From a virus, in IMG/VR virus record IMGVR_UViG_3300047496_000072, positions 1 through 42,985 of that record: a stretch of 42,985 bases of DNA; one strand, written 5' to 3'. This document shows positions 1 to 9,185 of this stretch, piece by piece (positions within the stretch are counted from its first letter, which is position 1; every line of letters begins with the position of its first letter). The notes beneath the pieces are model-generated. The model had not been told where the DNA came from, searched no databases, and was given only the letters and a program-made list of their open reading frames with translations. The position numbers and the translations under genes are program-made.

Positions 1-127
1 CCAGTCGGCGGGAGTCATCCGGTTGGAGGTGACTGAGGTCACGCCCACCAGGTCCTTGCGCTCCAGGACGCCGGACTGCACCTGCACCTTGGTGCCCGTG
101 TGCGGGGCCACAATCATCTGGTCGTTG
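1..127. repeat. Terminal direct repeat (copy 1), circular-contig overlap
   Basis: Bases 1-127 are identical to 42859-42985. The overlap lies inside one open reading frame that continues in phase through both copies. An exact 127-base overlap equals a common assembler k-mer length, so it most likely marks a circular or circularly permuted molecule and not a biological terminal repeat. That interpretation is inference. Confidence 0.95.
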
Positions 128-1545
128 CCAATGTAGATGCCCACGTGGTCCACGCCGTTCGGGCCGGTGCCGAAGAACACGAGGTCCCCCGCCTGAGCCG
201 CCTTGGGGTCAACCTTGGTGGTCTTGTTGTACTGGTCCTGCGCCACCCGGGGCAACGAAATACCGGCCTGCTGATAGGACCACTGCACGAGACCCGAGCA
301 GTCGAATCCGGACCCGGGCGACTCGCCGCCCCACACGTAGTTGGTGCCCTGCTGTCCCAGGGCTGCGGTGATGGCCGACCCTCCAGCCAGACCACCGTGG
401 TTGGCAGGGTTGTGGGTGTAGGGGTCCACCGAGGGGGTCTTGCCGACCTGGCCACCAGCGATGTTGACCACGGCGGGCGGGCCAGCCTGGGCGGAGGTCT
501 GGTTCATGGAGTTGACGATCTGCTGGCCATAGGCGCCGATGGTCTCGGTGTTGCCAGCACTCGGGTAGGGGACGCTGTTCTGCTTCGAGGCGTCACCAGC
601 CCAGGCCGGGTAGTACCACGCCTCGGCGGTGTTCTGCCAGTTGCCGTACTGGTTGTAGAGGTTCAGGGCGTTGTACCTGGCCACGGCATCCTGCACGGCG
701 GGAGGAGCCTGACCGGCAGGGGCGTTGGCGTACTGGCCGTAGCCCGCCGCCTTGGCTTCGCTGGTCCAGGTGGACTGGATGTACTGGTAGGCGCCCGAGG
801 CCCCACCCTTGGCATTCTCAGCCTGGTAGTTACCACCCGACTCGTGCTGGCGGATGGCGGCGAGGAAGCTGTCCACGTCGGCGTTGCCCTTGGTGCCTTC
901 TGCGGAACCCGCCGCTGAAGCCTCGGAGGCGGTGGCGTCGGCCTGGGTGGCGGCAGCCGACTGCTGGTTCAGCTGGTCGGCCACAGCCTGCAGCTCGCCC
1001 TGTGAGGCATTGCGCCCGAGGAGCCGCTGGGCGGTGGCGTTGACAGTGCCCTCGATGTCGCTGGGGGCGAAGGTCTGCTGCTTCTCGCTGATCTGTGGGA
1101 TGGGGGCGGAGCCAACGCTGCCCGTGCTGGTGGAGTTCTGGGCGGCCGTGGTGAGGAAGTCCCCCATCTTCTGGCCAGAGTTGGAGGCGTCGATGGCCGC
1201 AGCCCGGAACGCCTTGCCATCCTCGTCGCCCCCCGAAAGGGTCCCCAGCTTGGGCTTTTTCGTGCCGTAGTACCCGGCGACGTAGAGGTCGTTCTGGATC
1301 GTGGCCAGCTGCGCCCGAGCCGCCGTGCTGGTGCTGGCTTCCTTGGCCAGCTTGTCCAGGGCACCCATCGCCTGGGCCACGGTGACGGACCCGATGGGCA
1401 GCCCCAGGAGAGCACCCACCCCGGTGACCTGCTGGGAGTCCTCGGCCGACAGACCGGCCGGGTTCACAGCGGTGACGTTCTGATTGGGCGACTGGAGGTT
1501 CAGCTGCCCGAAGAGTCCGGCGTAGTTCGTTTTCTGAGTGACCAT
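1..1545 (-). CDS. Tail lysin: transglycosylase-like plus NlpC/P60 domains (5' part)
   Basis: This is the N-terminal 515 codons of a 614-residue protein completed at the other end of the contig (to 42559). Residues about 228-290 resemble a lytic transglycosylase/Rpf fold: HESGGNYQ with likely catalytic Glu235, then GASGAYQYIQSTW. Residues about 400-485 are an NlpC/P60 peptidase with Cys416 in FDCSGLVQWS and His467 in DHVGIY. The protein therefore carries glycan-cutting and peptide-cutting domains, as expected of a virion enzyme that opens host peptidoglycan during DNA entry. The ATG overlaps the stop of the 1709-aa gene by one base (TGATG). It sits among internal-virion-type genes and not beside the holin-like genes, which argues for an entry role over a lysis role. 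No signal peptide is visible. Confidence 0.88.
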   Translation of the reverse strand, partial: MVTQKTNYAGLFGQLNLQSPNQNVTAVNPAGLSAEDSQQVTGVGALLGLPIGSVTVAQAMGALDKLAKEASTSTAARAQLATIQNDLYVAGYYGTKKPKLGTLSGGDEDGKAFRAAAIDASNSGQKMGDFLTTAAQNSTSTGSVGSAPIPQISEKQQTFAPSDIEGTVNATAQRLLGRNASQGELQAVADQLNQQSAAATQADATASEASAAGSAEGTKGNADVDSFLAAIRQHESGGNYQAENAKGGASGAYQYIQSTWTSEAKAAGYGQYANAPAGQAPPAVQDAVARYNALNLYNQYGNWQNTAEAWYYPAWAGDASKQNSVPYPSAGNTETIGAYGQQIVNSMNQTSAQAGPPAVVNIAGGQVGKTPSVDPYTHNPANHGGLAGGSAITAALGQQGTNYVWGGESPGSGFDCSGLVQWSYQQAGISLPRVAQDQYNKTTKVDPKAAQAGDLVFFGTGPNGVDHVGIYIGNDQMIVAPHTGTKVQVQSGVLERKDLVGVTSVTSNRMTPADW

Positions 1546-4500
1546 CAGCGCACTGCTTCCAGGGGTCCGTACTGCCACCTGAAGTTCTGATTGTAGAACG
1601 TCAGGAAGCCGGGGATTGTCTCAGCAAAGTCTACGGCATAAGTGCGGAGAATCCGTGTGTTGGTGCTGGCCTGAGAGTTATTGAACTTCCCACGGTAGAT
1701 GTCCTGGCCTACCTTCTGGGACGCCTCGATCCATTCGACCACCTTTTCGTGGCCCTGTTCCTTCATCTGCTGGGAGTAATCGGTGATCTGGGCGGCTGCC
1801 TTGGCGTAGTAGACGGAGGGGTCCTCGATCTGGAACGCAGGGTACTTCTGGTGCACCAGCTGGTCGATCAGGGTGGCATTGATGGTGGACCCGGCCCACT
1901 GGCCGTACTCATCGGGGTTGTTCCCCAGCTTGTACTTTGAGGTGTGGTGGGCGTTGTACTCCACGTACTTGGCCACGGCGGCGTTGAGCTGACGGCGGTA
2001 GGCGTAGGCGTCGGACAGCTGTGAGTCGGGAGTCTCGGCCACGGGGCGGGCGAAGAAGATTCCCGACTTGGCCGGGTGGAGCTGGTCCAGGCTCACCTGC
2101 TTCACGATGGCGGCCTGCTGGGTGATTTCCTGCACCACGTCCTGGAGTTCCCGGGCGGCAGGGACGAACCCCTTGATCGTTTGCACTCCCCCGGCGTCGG
2201 CGTTGTACTGCTGGGGCAGGAAGAGGTTGAGGATCGGGGCGTTGATCCCACCGAACTGGCCCAGGCCCACGCCATGGGCGAAGGCATTGAGCCGGAGGGC
2301 CTCCTGCGCTACAGGCATGTGCTTCTGCACCCAGCCCGAGGAGAGCAGCTTCGAGCCGGTCGGGTCGGCCATGTTGTACTCGTTGTACGCCTGGAGGCCA
2401 GCCGTCAGCATCATCCGCTGAGCGGTGTGATCCAGCATGTAGGCGCCCATGTTCCGGTACAGCGTCTTGTCGAACGAGAACGGGAAGAACACGAAGTTGA
2501 CCGACCGCTCCAGGGCACTGCGGCCCTCGCCGTAGGCGGCGGAACCGTACCCGAAGTCCTTGACCAGGTTGGCCTTGATTTCGGTGTTGGTGAGGCCCGC
2601 CTGCTTCCAGTGGTAGGCGGCATATGCCTCGTGGTCCCGGTGGTTGAACATCCCCCAGGGGTCCACGGCGTAGAGCGCCTGGGTGCCCTCGTCGTAGCTG
2701 TCGTTCTTCAGCTCCGGCATGGCCTTGTCCAGAATGCGGTGCGCCTCTTTGTAGACACCCATCTTGTCCATGGCGATCTTCGGGAAGAACGTGGGCGGCA
2801 CGCCATCGGCGCTGACCTTGACCATCGCCTTGACAACACGCCGCACAGAGAACTCCGGGGACAGCTGGAACCGGAACTTGTTACGGAGCGTGGCCAGGCG
2901 GGTGGGCAGGTTCTCCAACATGCGGCCAGCGGACCCGGGCACGGGGCGCCCCATGTAGCTCAACTTCTGAGCGGCCAGGTTCTCCACCTTCTGCAAGCCG
3001 AGGAGCCTGGTGGGCATATCGGCCTTGGCTTTCTGGATGGCCCGGTACACCTCGTGAATGTCGTCGTCGGTCATCAGCGGCCGCTCTTTATAGATGCGGC
3101 TGAGGGGCTGCAGGCCGCCGCTCACCTGGTCGGGGTTGTAGTGCCGGTACTCCAGCTCCCGAGCCAGCTGCGTTTCCTTCGGCACGTCCTCGTTGGCCCT
3201 ACGGCCCAGCACGCTCTTCAGGTCCTTCTCGGTGACGTGCATGAGGCCCAGCGAGTTCTCCACCTCGTTCGAGAGTTCCTGAGCAGCCAGCTGGCGAGCG
3301 GCAGGCTCGGTGATGGGGTTCCCGCTTGCGTCACCCTTGCGGAAGAACAGCTCGGTCAGCTTGTCCTCGCTCGCCTTGTAGGCCGAGGTCGGCGGCACGT
3401 GGCGCTGGATGAACGAGGCGATGCCCGGGTTGCTCTTGATCAGGTTCTTGTCCCGCAGCTCTGCGATGATCGTGTGGGCGTTGAAGTACGGAGGCAGCTG
3501 TCGGATGCCGCCAGTCGGCTCGGACTTGCCCTTCTCAATCTGGTTCTGCAGCTCGTTGTGCAGCCGAATGTTGAAGTCCAGCCCCATATTGGAGGAGGAG
3601 ATGTTCTCCGGCGACATGCCCAACCGCTCCACCAGGCGGCGTCCAGCGGACAGGTGGGAGTCGAACACGTCCAGCGCCGGGTGGTTGTAGAAGTCGAACC
3701 CAATCCCCTTACCCATGACAGGCATGTAGCCCAGCTCGTCCAGCCGGGCGAACGCCTCACGCAGCTGTGGCGACACGGGCAGGGTGCCCCCGGTCAGGTC
3801 GTTACGGACCCAGCGCACGATGCCCGCTCCCTGGTCGAAGGGGATGTACCCGTTGTCCTGGAGCTGCCCGGTGAGGAGCCGACGAGCGGCGGTCTCCGCC
3901 TGCGACTCGCCCCGGAGCGGACGAATCTCAACAGAGCGCACGCCGTTCAGCCCAGTGTCGGTGCGGCCAGCCTGGAACTTGGAGCGGTTCCGGAGTTCCT
4001 GGTACCGAGCGCCGGGGGCATTGAGGTCTCGCTGCCCCGTCAGCCCGGTCGGGTCGTGCTCGAAGGTGATCCCCTTGTTGGACTGCAGCTGGTTGCGGTC
4101 ATTGGCCCACTGGCGCACTTCGGGCTGGCTCTCGTGCAGGACCTCCATCGCCTGGCGAGGCGACGTGTTCAGGTACAGGGCGCCAGGAGTGTGCTGGTCC
4201 AGTGAGGCGGTGTCGGTCGGGCCGCTGCGGTTGAGGGTGACGGGCAGGTCGTCGGGCTTCGTGCGGACGGGGTGCTCCCGCAGGTAAATCTCGCTGGCCT
4301 GGTTCTCGGCCTTCTGGTGCAGCAGCTTGATCAACGTCATGTCGGAGGGGTTGTCGCTCGTGACGTTGGCAGGCATGTGGTCGGCGTCAATGCCGTAGTT
4401 CTCGAACAGATACCCAGCAATCTCCGACGTGATCCGCTGCACGTCCTTGGCGGCGTCGTCACTGCCCTCGCCACCAGCCTGCAGCCGGGAGAGTGCGTCG

Positions 4501-6674
4501 TTGTAACGGTCCTCCATGTCGGTGGCCTCGGCGGAAGCCACACCGGACGGCTTGTAGTCAGCCTTGCGGGCGACTCCGATGGTGCCACCGGGCACCTCGT
4601 CGTGGATCATTTCCGCACGGCGGGGCACGACAATCTCACGCATGATCTGAGACATCTCGTGGAAGTTCTCGGTATTGTCCTTGATCCACGAACGGGGAGA
4701 GGCGCTCGTTTTTTGTATCTCGGATGCGATGCGGTTGGACAGCTCGTTGTTGCCGCCCCAGTGAGGGATGCTCTTGTCGTGCGAAATCATTTCGGCCGCT
4801 GACCGCTGCAGGTCGGAGTGGTCGCCGTTGAGCGCCTTCTGGTACGCCTCGGTGGCGAGGTTGTTCAGCACCGAATACTGATCGCCAAACTCCTGGAGCT
4901 GTGTGGCCTGCTCGTCCTTCGGCATCTTCGCCCACTCCACCTCCGCATAGTGAGCGGCGGCGTGCTGGTACACCTTGTTGGTCCAGAACCGGATGAAGTT
5001 GGAGTCTCCACCAGCGGCCTCCACCAGGTCGGCGTGGGACAGCGGTGCCTCGCCCTGACCGCTGGCCAGCTGCCGGATCGACCGAGAGTTGCGGCCTGCG
5101 TTCACGCCCCGCACGATGGCGGTGCCGAGACCGGACGACCCCATGGCCTCCTGCATGGCGTCGTTGGCGCCAGTCACGTCGGACCCAACCGAGGCGGAGA
5201 TGGTGCCGGGGCCGGTGAGCGGCGGGTGCAGCACCCACGCCAGTGTGTTCAGCCCGGGGGAAATGTGGTGGCCCAGGACGGTGAACCCCAGCTTGGCCTG
5301 GAGCATGTCATCGAGCTGGTTGATCCGCTGCATGTGGTCGATGGACTGCGACAGTTCCGAAGGGCTGCCCTGCACGATGGATTGGGCGGTTCCGATCCCC
5401 CTGATCTTGGCACCCGCCACACCGAGCTGACCGATGGCGGTCCCGGCCGTCCGCACGGGGGCGTAGGCGTAGGGACGGGCCAGCAGCGTGCGAGCACGGT
5501 AGTAGGAACCCTCCTCACCCAGAATCTTGTCGACCAGTGGCCCCGTCATCTTCAGGATGGGCGTGTTGGCGACAGCCTTCGAGGACAGCACCCCGGTGGC
5601 ACCACCCTCAGCCTGTGTCGGCGCCTTGTAGAGCGTCTTGGCGATGACCCCGGGACCACGCCGGGCGGCGGCGGCGTCCAACCCCTCAGCGGCGTTGTCT
5701 CCAGCGGCAGCGGCCACAGCCCCACCGGCCTTGAAGAGGCCGTGGGTAGCCAGCACGTCACCGAGAATCTGCAGGGCGTCGGTCTCCTGCCCCCGGAACC
5801 CCTGCTCCTCGTAGGAGGTGGCCGGAGTGATGTTCTTGGGCTGGCCGATGGCTCCCTGCACCACATTCTCTGCCGGAGCGGCGTAGCCCGCCATGGCTCG
5901 GTGGATGTCGGCGGAACTCTTGACGGTCTCCTGCGGGTGGGTGAGCAGCTGGAATCCGCCTGCGAACCCACCGGCCACATTGCGAAGATCACCGGCAGCG
6001 GAGTGAGGTACGGAGGCGACGAACCCGGCGACGGCGGTGGCAGCCTGCCGGGGAAGCAGGGAGTTGAACACGCCCAGCGCCCGGCCCAGCGGAGTAGACC
6101 CCGCCTGGCTGCCACCCAGCTCGGCCGTCTTGGCCGCCTGAACGTACTGCGAATACGCGCCGTTCCACCCATTGTTCCACACGCCGTTCGTGGGGAGGCC
6201 CTGGCCGTAGCCCTTGGCGGCGAGCTGCTTCTGGACGTGAACGAGGTCGCCGTCCTGCAGCGGCCACGGGCCGATGGTGTTGGTCAGGTAGCTCCGCACG
6301 GCGAGGCCCAGGCTCGGGTCCTTCTGGAGGAGCGGGTCCTCGGTGAGGTAGTGGATCGAGCCATCCACGGAGCCGTATGCCTTTCGGAGCACAGCAGCCA
6401 TGCCACCCAGCGCCCGATCCGTACCTCCGGTCATAGCCAGGGTGGCGGCGGTCTGCGGTGGCATCCAGCCGTGCACCTTGCTCAGCCCGACAAAGCGGTC
6501 GGCGAAGTTGTCTACAGGTTCCTTCCGGGCGGCCGGGTGGTTCGGGGCCAGCTGGGTGTCGGTCGGCTTCGGCTGGGTCGGGTCCTGCGGTATCTCGGCC
6601 GGAACGGAGTCGGCGCCCATCGCCGGGTGCGGGTTGGGAGCAAAGACGCCTGTGGCGTTAGGGTTCCCGGCCAC
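1545..6674 (-). CDS. Very large virion protein (1709 aa), probable internal virion/ejection protein
   Basis: This is the largest gene in the genome, 1709 codons from a GTG that overlaps the stop of the previous gene (TAGTG). I recognise no catalytic domain. The sequence is mostly soluble and helical, with an Ala/Gly-rich N-terminal third, long charged helices in the middle and an aromatic segment near the C-terminus (NFVFFPFSFDKTLYRNM) that resembles motifs in giant virion proteins of other phages. It lies between the packaging genes and the tail lysin, the place where podovirus-type phages carry large ejected proteins comparable in size to T7 gp16 or N4-type virion proteins. The role is inferred from size and position. 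Long open frames on the opposite strand reflect GC-rich codon use. Confidence 0.8.
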   Translation of the reverse strand: MAGNPNATGVFAPNPHPAMGADSVPAEIPQDPTQPKPTDTQLAPNHPAARKEPVDNFADRFVGLSKVHGWMPPQTAATLAMTGGTDRALGGMAAVLRKAYGSVDGSIHYLTEDPLLQKDPSLGLAVRSYLTNTIGPWPLQDGDLVHVQKQLAAKGYGQGLPTNGVWNNGWNGAYSQYVQAAKTAELGGSQAGSTPLGRALGVFNSLLPRQAATAVAGFVASVPHSAAGDLRNVAGGFAGGFQLLTHPQETVKSSADIHRAMAGYAAPAENVVQGAIGQPKNITPATSYEEQGFRGQETDALQILGDVLATHGLFKAGGAVAAAAGDNAAEGLDAAAARRGPGVIAKTLYKAPTQAEGGATGVLSSKAVANTPILKMTGPLVDKILGEEGSYYRARTLLARPYAYAPVRTAGTAIGQLGVAGAKIRGIGTAQSIVQGSPSELSQSIDHMQRINQLDDMLQAKLGFTVLGHHISPGLNTLAWVLHPPLTGPGTISASVGSDVTGANDAMQEAMGSSGLGTAIVRGVNAGRNSRSIRQLASGQGEAPLSHADLVEAAGGDSNFIRFWTNKVYQHAAAHYAEVEWAKMPKDEQATQLQEFGDQYSVLNNLATEAYQKALNGDHSDLQRSAAEMISHDKSIPHWGGNNELSNRIASEIQKTSASPRSWIKDNTENFHEMSQIMREIVVPRRAEMIHDEVPGGTIGVARKADYKPSGVASAEATDMEDRYNDALSRLQAGGEGSDDAAKDVQRITSEIAGYLFENYGIDADHMPANVTSDNPSDMTLIKLLHQKAENQASEIYLREHPVRTKPDDLPVTLNRSGPTDTASLDQHTPGALYLNTSPRQAMEVLHESQPEVRQWANDRNQLQSNKGITFEHDPTGLTGQRDLNAPGARYQELRNRSKFQAGRTDTGLNGVRSVEIRPLRGESQAETAARRLLTGQLQDNGYIPFDQGAGIVRWVRNDLTGGTLPVSPQLREAFARLDELGYMPVMGKGIGFDFYNHPALDVFDSHLSAGRRLVERLGMSPENISSSNMGLDFNIRLHNELQNQIEKGKSEPTGGIRQLPPYFNAHTIIAELRDKNLIKSNPGIASFIQRHVPPTSAYKASEDKLTELFFRKGDASGNPITEPAARQLAAQELSNEVENSLGLMHVTEKDLKSVLGRRANEDVPKETQLARELEYRHYNPDQVSGGLQPLSRIYKERPLMTDDDIHEVYRAIQKAKADMPTRLLGLQKVENLAAQKLSYMGRPVPGSAGRMLENLPTRLATLRNKFRFQLSPEFSVRRVVKAMVKVSADGVPPTFFPKIAMDKMGVYKEAHRILDKAMPELKNDSYDEGTQALYAVDPWGMFNHRDHEAYAAYHWKQAGLTNTEIKANLVKDFGYGSAAYGEGRSALERSVNFVFFPFSFDKTLYRNMGAYMLDHTAQRMMLTAGLQAYNEYNMADPTGSKLLSSGWVQKHMPVAQEALRLNAFAHGVGLGQFGGINAPILNLFLPQQYNADAGGVQTIKGFVPAARELQDVVQEITQQAAIVKQVSLDQLHPAKSGIFFARPVAETPDSQLSDAYAYRRQLNAAVAKYVEYNAHHTSKYKLGNNPDEYGQWAGSTINATLIDQLVHQKYPAFQIEDPSVYYAKAAAQITDYSQQMKEQGHEKVVEWIEASQKVGQDIYRGKFNNSQASTNTRILRTYAVDFAETIPGFLTFYNQNFRWQYGPLEAVR

Positions 6675-7147
6675 TACGGCACCGAGCGGTTGGAGAGCGT
6701 GGCGTGAACGGCGTCACGGATGCCCTTGGTTGCTGCGTCGGCCGTGTCTCCCAACTGGTCCAGGGCGGCGACGGCCATCATCAGCGGGTCGTTCGGGTTG
6801 GCCTGGTTCATGGTGAGGGCTTCGGGGCCGGGGCCGGGGCCGAGGGGCAGCCCAGCGGTGACCGGCTCGGCGGGGCGCTGGGTGGGGCCAGTGAACGGCA
6901 GGGTGCCGGGGGCTGGTCCCGGGCTGGGGGCAGCGGGGGGAGGAGAGGACCCACCACCCCCAGCCGGGCTTGGTGCGGCGGGCGGTGCGGACCCCATCGG
7001 GACGGCACGCTGCGCTGCGATCAGCTTTGCCCTGTCTCCATAGGGCAGGCCGGTGGGAGCAGAGACCGGGAGCTGCGCTCCCTGCAGGTCAGTGCGGTTC
7101 GGGTAAGACGTGCCTTTGTTGCCTGCACGGCGGCCACCACGGGCCAT
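6674..7147 (-). CDS. Pro/Gly-rich small virion-region protein (157 aa)
   Basis: The N-terminus is basic (ARGGRRAGNKGTSYPNRTDL), the middle (about residues 50-105) is a low-complexity Pro/Ala/Gly linker, and the C-terminal 45 residues form a possible helix (MMAVAALDQLGDTADAATKG). The ATG overlaps the preceding TAA (TAATG) and its stop overlaps the GTG of the 1709-aa gene, so it is translationally coupled on both sides. Small basic proteins are common next to portal genes in actinophages. Function is unknown; a minor head or connector role is only suggested by position. Confidence 0.75.
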   Translation of the reverse strand: MARGGRRAGNKGTSYPNRTDLQGAQLPVSAPTGLPYGDRAKLIAAQRAVPMGSAPPAAPSPAGGGGSSPPPAAPSPGPAPGTLPFTGPTQRPAEPVTAGLPLGPGPGPEALTMNQANPNDPLMMAVAALDQLGDTADAATKGIRDAVHATLSNRSVP

Positions 7148-7326
7148 TACGCCTGCTCCGGCTCCAGCTCTTTACACACCTGAGCGAAGCGGTCGTGGCC
7201 CTCTTTGGCGGCGTGCACCAGCACACGGCCCACCTGGTTCAACCGGGGGTCGTTCGGGTTGACGGCCATCCACTTCTGGCGGAGGGCCTCAACGGAGTGC
7301 TTCGGGGTGTACCGACCAAGGCTCAT
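7147..7326 (-). CDS. Small hypothetical protein (59 aa) between portal and 157-aa gene
   Basis: The ATG overlaps the portal stop (ATGA) and the TAA overlaps the next ATG. The product is a charged, probably helical peptide beginning MSLGRYTPKHSVEALRQKW and ending CKELEPEQA. Gap-free packing between two coupled genes is the main evidence that it is real. The function is not recognised. Confidence 0.7.
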   Translation of the reverse strand: MSLGRYTPKHSVEALRQKWMAVNPNDPRLNQVGRVLVHAAKEGHDRFAQVCKELEPEQA

Positions 7327-9185
7327 GCGGGCGCTCCTGCGGGAACGGGTGACTGCGCTCCTCCGTGCAGTGAACCGAGAAGCGTGGCCAGGTTTTCTAT
7401 GGACGGGGTGGGGGGCTGGACTCCTGGGGGGACCTGCCCGGGTGGGACCGCTGCTCCGCCCGGGCCACCATCCGGAGTGGGTGCCAGACCAGGGGCGCCT
7501 GCGGGTCCGGGCGGGGTACCAGGAGGAGGCTGATTGGCCTGCCGGTCCTGCTCCTGCTGGTGCACGGCGTTGACTGCAGCGGCAAGGGAGTCATACTTGT
7601 TCTCCTCCAGGGCAAGTGAGATGTTGGCAACGTCCACAGCGGAGAGCTGACCGCCCTGGACCTGCTGGGCGATGGCGGCGAGAAGGGCATCCTGCAGCGA
7701 CTCGCTGATGATCATTTCCTTCTCGTGCGTCGGGTCGTCAATCAGCGGGTGCATCCTCTGGGCGCTGTCGATGGAGAGCGTCTTGAGGGAGAGAAGCTGG
7801 CCGATCAGCACCGTGAGCTGGTTGGCGTCCGACCCGGCGTTCGGGTAGTCCACGAAGTTCACGTCGGAGTCGAAGGTCTTATTGGGCGTGTAGTTGACCT
7901 TGCCCCGGTTGCCCTTCATCTTGCGGATGTAGAAGCTGACCTGCTGGTTCCCGTAGTACGCCTTCGAGATTGCGATGCCGATGGTGTTCTCGGCTTCCTT
8001 CGAGCGGGCGAGGAGGGTCTGGGCCTCCTGGATGGGGAAGTCCACCTGGGCGCTCATGATGTCGGCGCCACGCTTACCAGTGCGGACGTTGGTGGGCGAC
8101 TGGCCACTCATTTCCTGGGGCAGGCCGCCCTGTGCTCGCTGGTTGGCTTCGAGCATTTCGGACATCTGCATGGCAATGGCGGGGGGGGTGACCTGTTGAG
8201 GCTGAAGGACACCCCCCGTCACCACGCCCGTGCGCCCATCTTCCGGCACGGCTTCTGTCAGCACTTCGGGCAGCTCACCCGGACGGCCCACGAGCCATTC
8301 CTTGGTGAACACCGAACGCTGGACTGCGATCAGGGTCAGCGCCATGAGGCGGGCCTGCATCTGGAACATGCCGGTCATGCCGTCGAACTTGCCGATGGGC
8401 ATGTCCAGGCTGGTCCTCTTGGGAACCACGGCGGTGCACATGCCAGCCCGGTTGACCTGGCGGAGGACCTGGGCGAAGGGGGCGCCGGGGGCTGGGGTGG
8501 GGCTGCCATAGGTGCCGCCACCAGGGCCAACGGGGGCCTTGCCCACGATCAGCATGACGAACTCGTCGTCGTCCACGTACTCCAGCACCTCGAACTTGGA
8601 GTCCGGGCGGTCGTCGTTGCCCTTCTCCAGCGCCCAGTATGCCTCGGGGTAGCGGTTCTTGATGAAACCCAGCGTCACCTCGTAGCTGAAGATGCAGTTG
8701 TTGGGCGTCATGTCGTCGGGGTTCGGCCGGGGGCCGGGGTACGACTGCAGCGGCGAGCGCACGTGCCAGGTGGGCACGGCGTGGCTCTTGGAGTGACCCG
8801 GGCGAATCATCACCGGGGACGAGGCGTAGGCCAGGAGGTGCCGGGCACGACGGCCATCGAGCACGTCCATCATCGAGTGGTCCCACCAGCCCATGATGGC
8901 GAGGCGGCGGTCCCGGGCCTTGCGCTCCGAGAGGGGCTGGCCAGGGAAGAGCGGGGGGCAGTCCACGTCGGGCTTGACGGAGCTGATCCGGGCACCGAGC
9001 TGGTCGATGCCCTGCTGCACCAAGTTGGCGACAGCTGCCTTCTCCACCTTGTCCACCTGCGGGAGCGGGAGCACCAGGTCGCCGTTGTAGAGGCGCCGGA
9101 TTTCTTCCATCTTGGCGAACATTGGACCCATGGCGCTGCGGCGCTCGTGCCACATGGCCAGGATCACTTCACACTCGGTCGTCAT
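7323..9185 (-). CDS. Portal protein
   Basis: This 620-aa protein lies directly after the terminase gene with an ATGA overlap. Its sequence is portal-like: an N-terminal helix with RRLYNGDLVLPLP, a beta-rich middle, a long helical segment (about 300-480) containing MQARLMALTLIAVQRSVF and GADIMSAQVDFPIQEAQTLL, and a Pro/Gly-rich disordered tail after about residue 545. Portal proteins form the dodecameric ring at the capsid vertex that docks the terminase and channels DNA. The size fits podovirus-type portals. The family is assigned from position, length and general pattern, not from a unique motif. Confidence 0.82.
   Translation of the reverse strand: MTTECEVILAMWHERRSAMGPMFAKMEEIRRLYNGDLVLPLPQVDKVEKAAVANLVQQGIDQLGARISSVKPDVDCPPLFPGQPLSERKARDRRLAIMGWWDHSMMDVLDGRRARHLLAYASSPVMIRPGHSKSHAVPTWHVRSPLQSYPGPRPNPDDMTPNNCIFSYEVTLGFIKNRYPEAYWALEKGNDDRPDSKFEVLEYVDDDEFVMLIVGKAPVGPGGGTYGSPTPAPGAPFAQVLRQVNRAGMCTAVVPKRTSLDMPIGKFDGMTGMFQMQARLMALTLIAVQRSVFTKEWLVGRPGELPEVLTEAVPEDGRTGVVTGGVLQPQQVTPPAIAMQMSEMLEANQRAQGGLPQEMSGQSPTNVRTGKRGADIMSAQVDFPIQEAQTLLARSKEAENTIGIAISKAYYGNQQVSFYIRKMKGNRGKVNYTPNKTFDSDVNFVDYPNAGSDANQLTVLIGQLLSLKTLSIDSAQRMHPLIDDPTHEKEMIISESLQDALLAAIAQQVQGGQLSAVDVANISLALEENKYDSLAAAVNAVHQQEQDRQANQPPPGTPPGPAGAPGLAPTPDGGPGGAAVPPGQVPPGVQPPTPSIENLATLLGSLHGGAQSPVPAGAPA

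Noticed and set aside
2076-4205. A 709-codon plus-strand open frame opposite the 1709-aa gene (with similar ones at 4818-6707, 9464-11446, 7725-9320, 30261-31553, 34558-35814 and 37980-39527)
   Set aside because: These are antisense frames created by GC-rich third positions. They are rich in Gly, Val, Arg and His, lack recognisable motifs, and lie wholly opposite well-supported genes.
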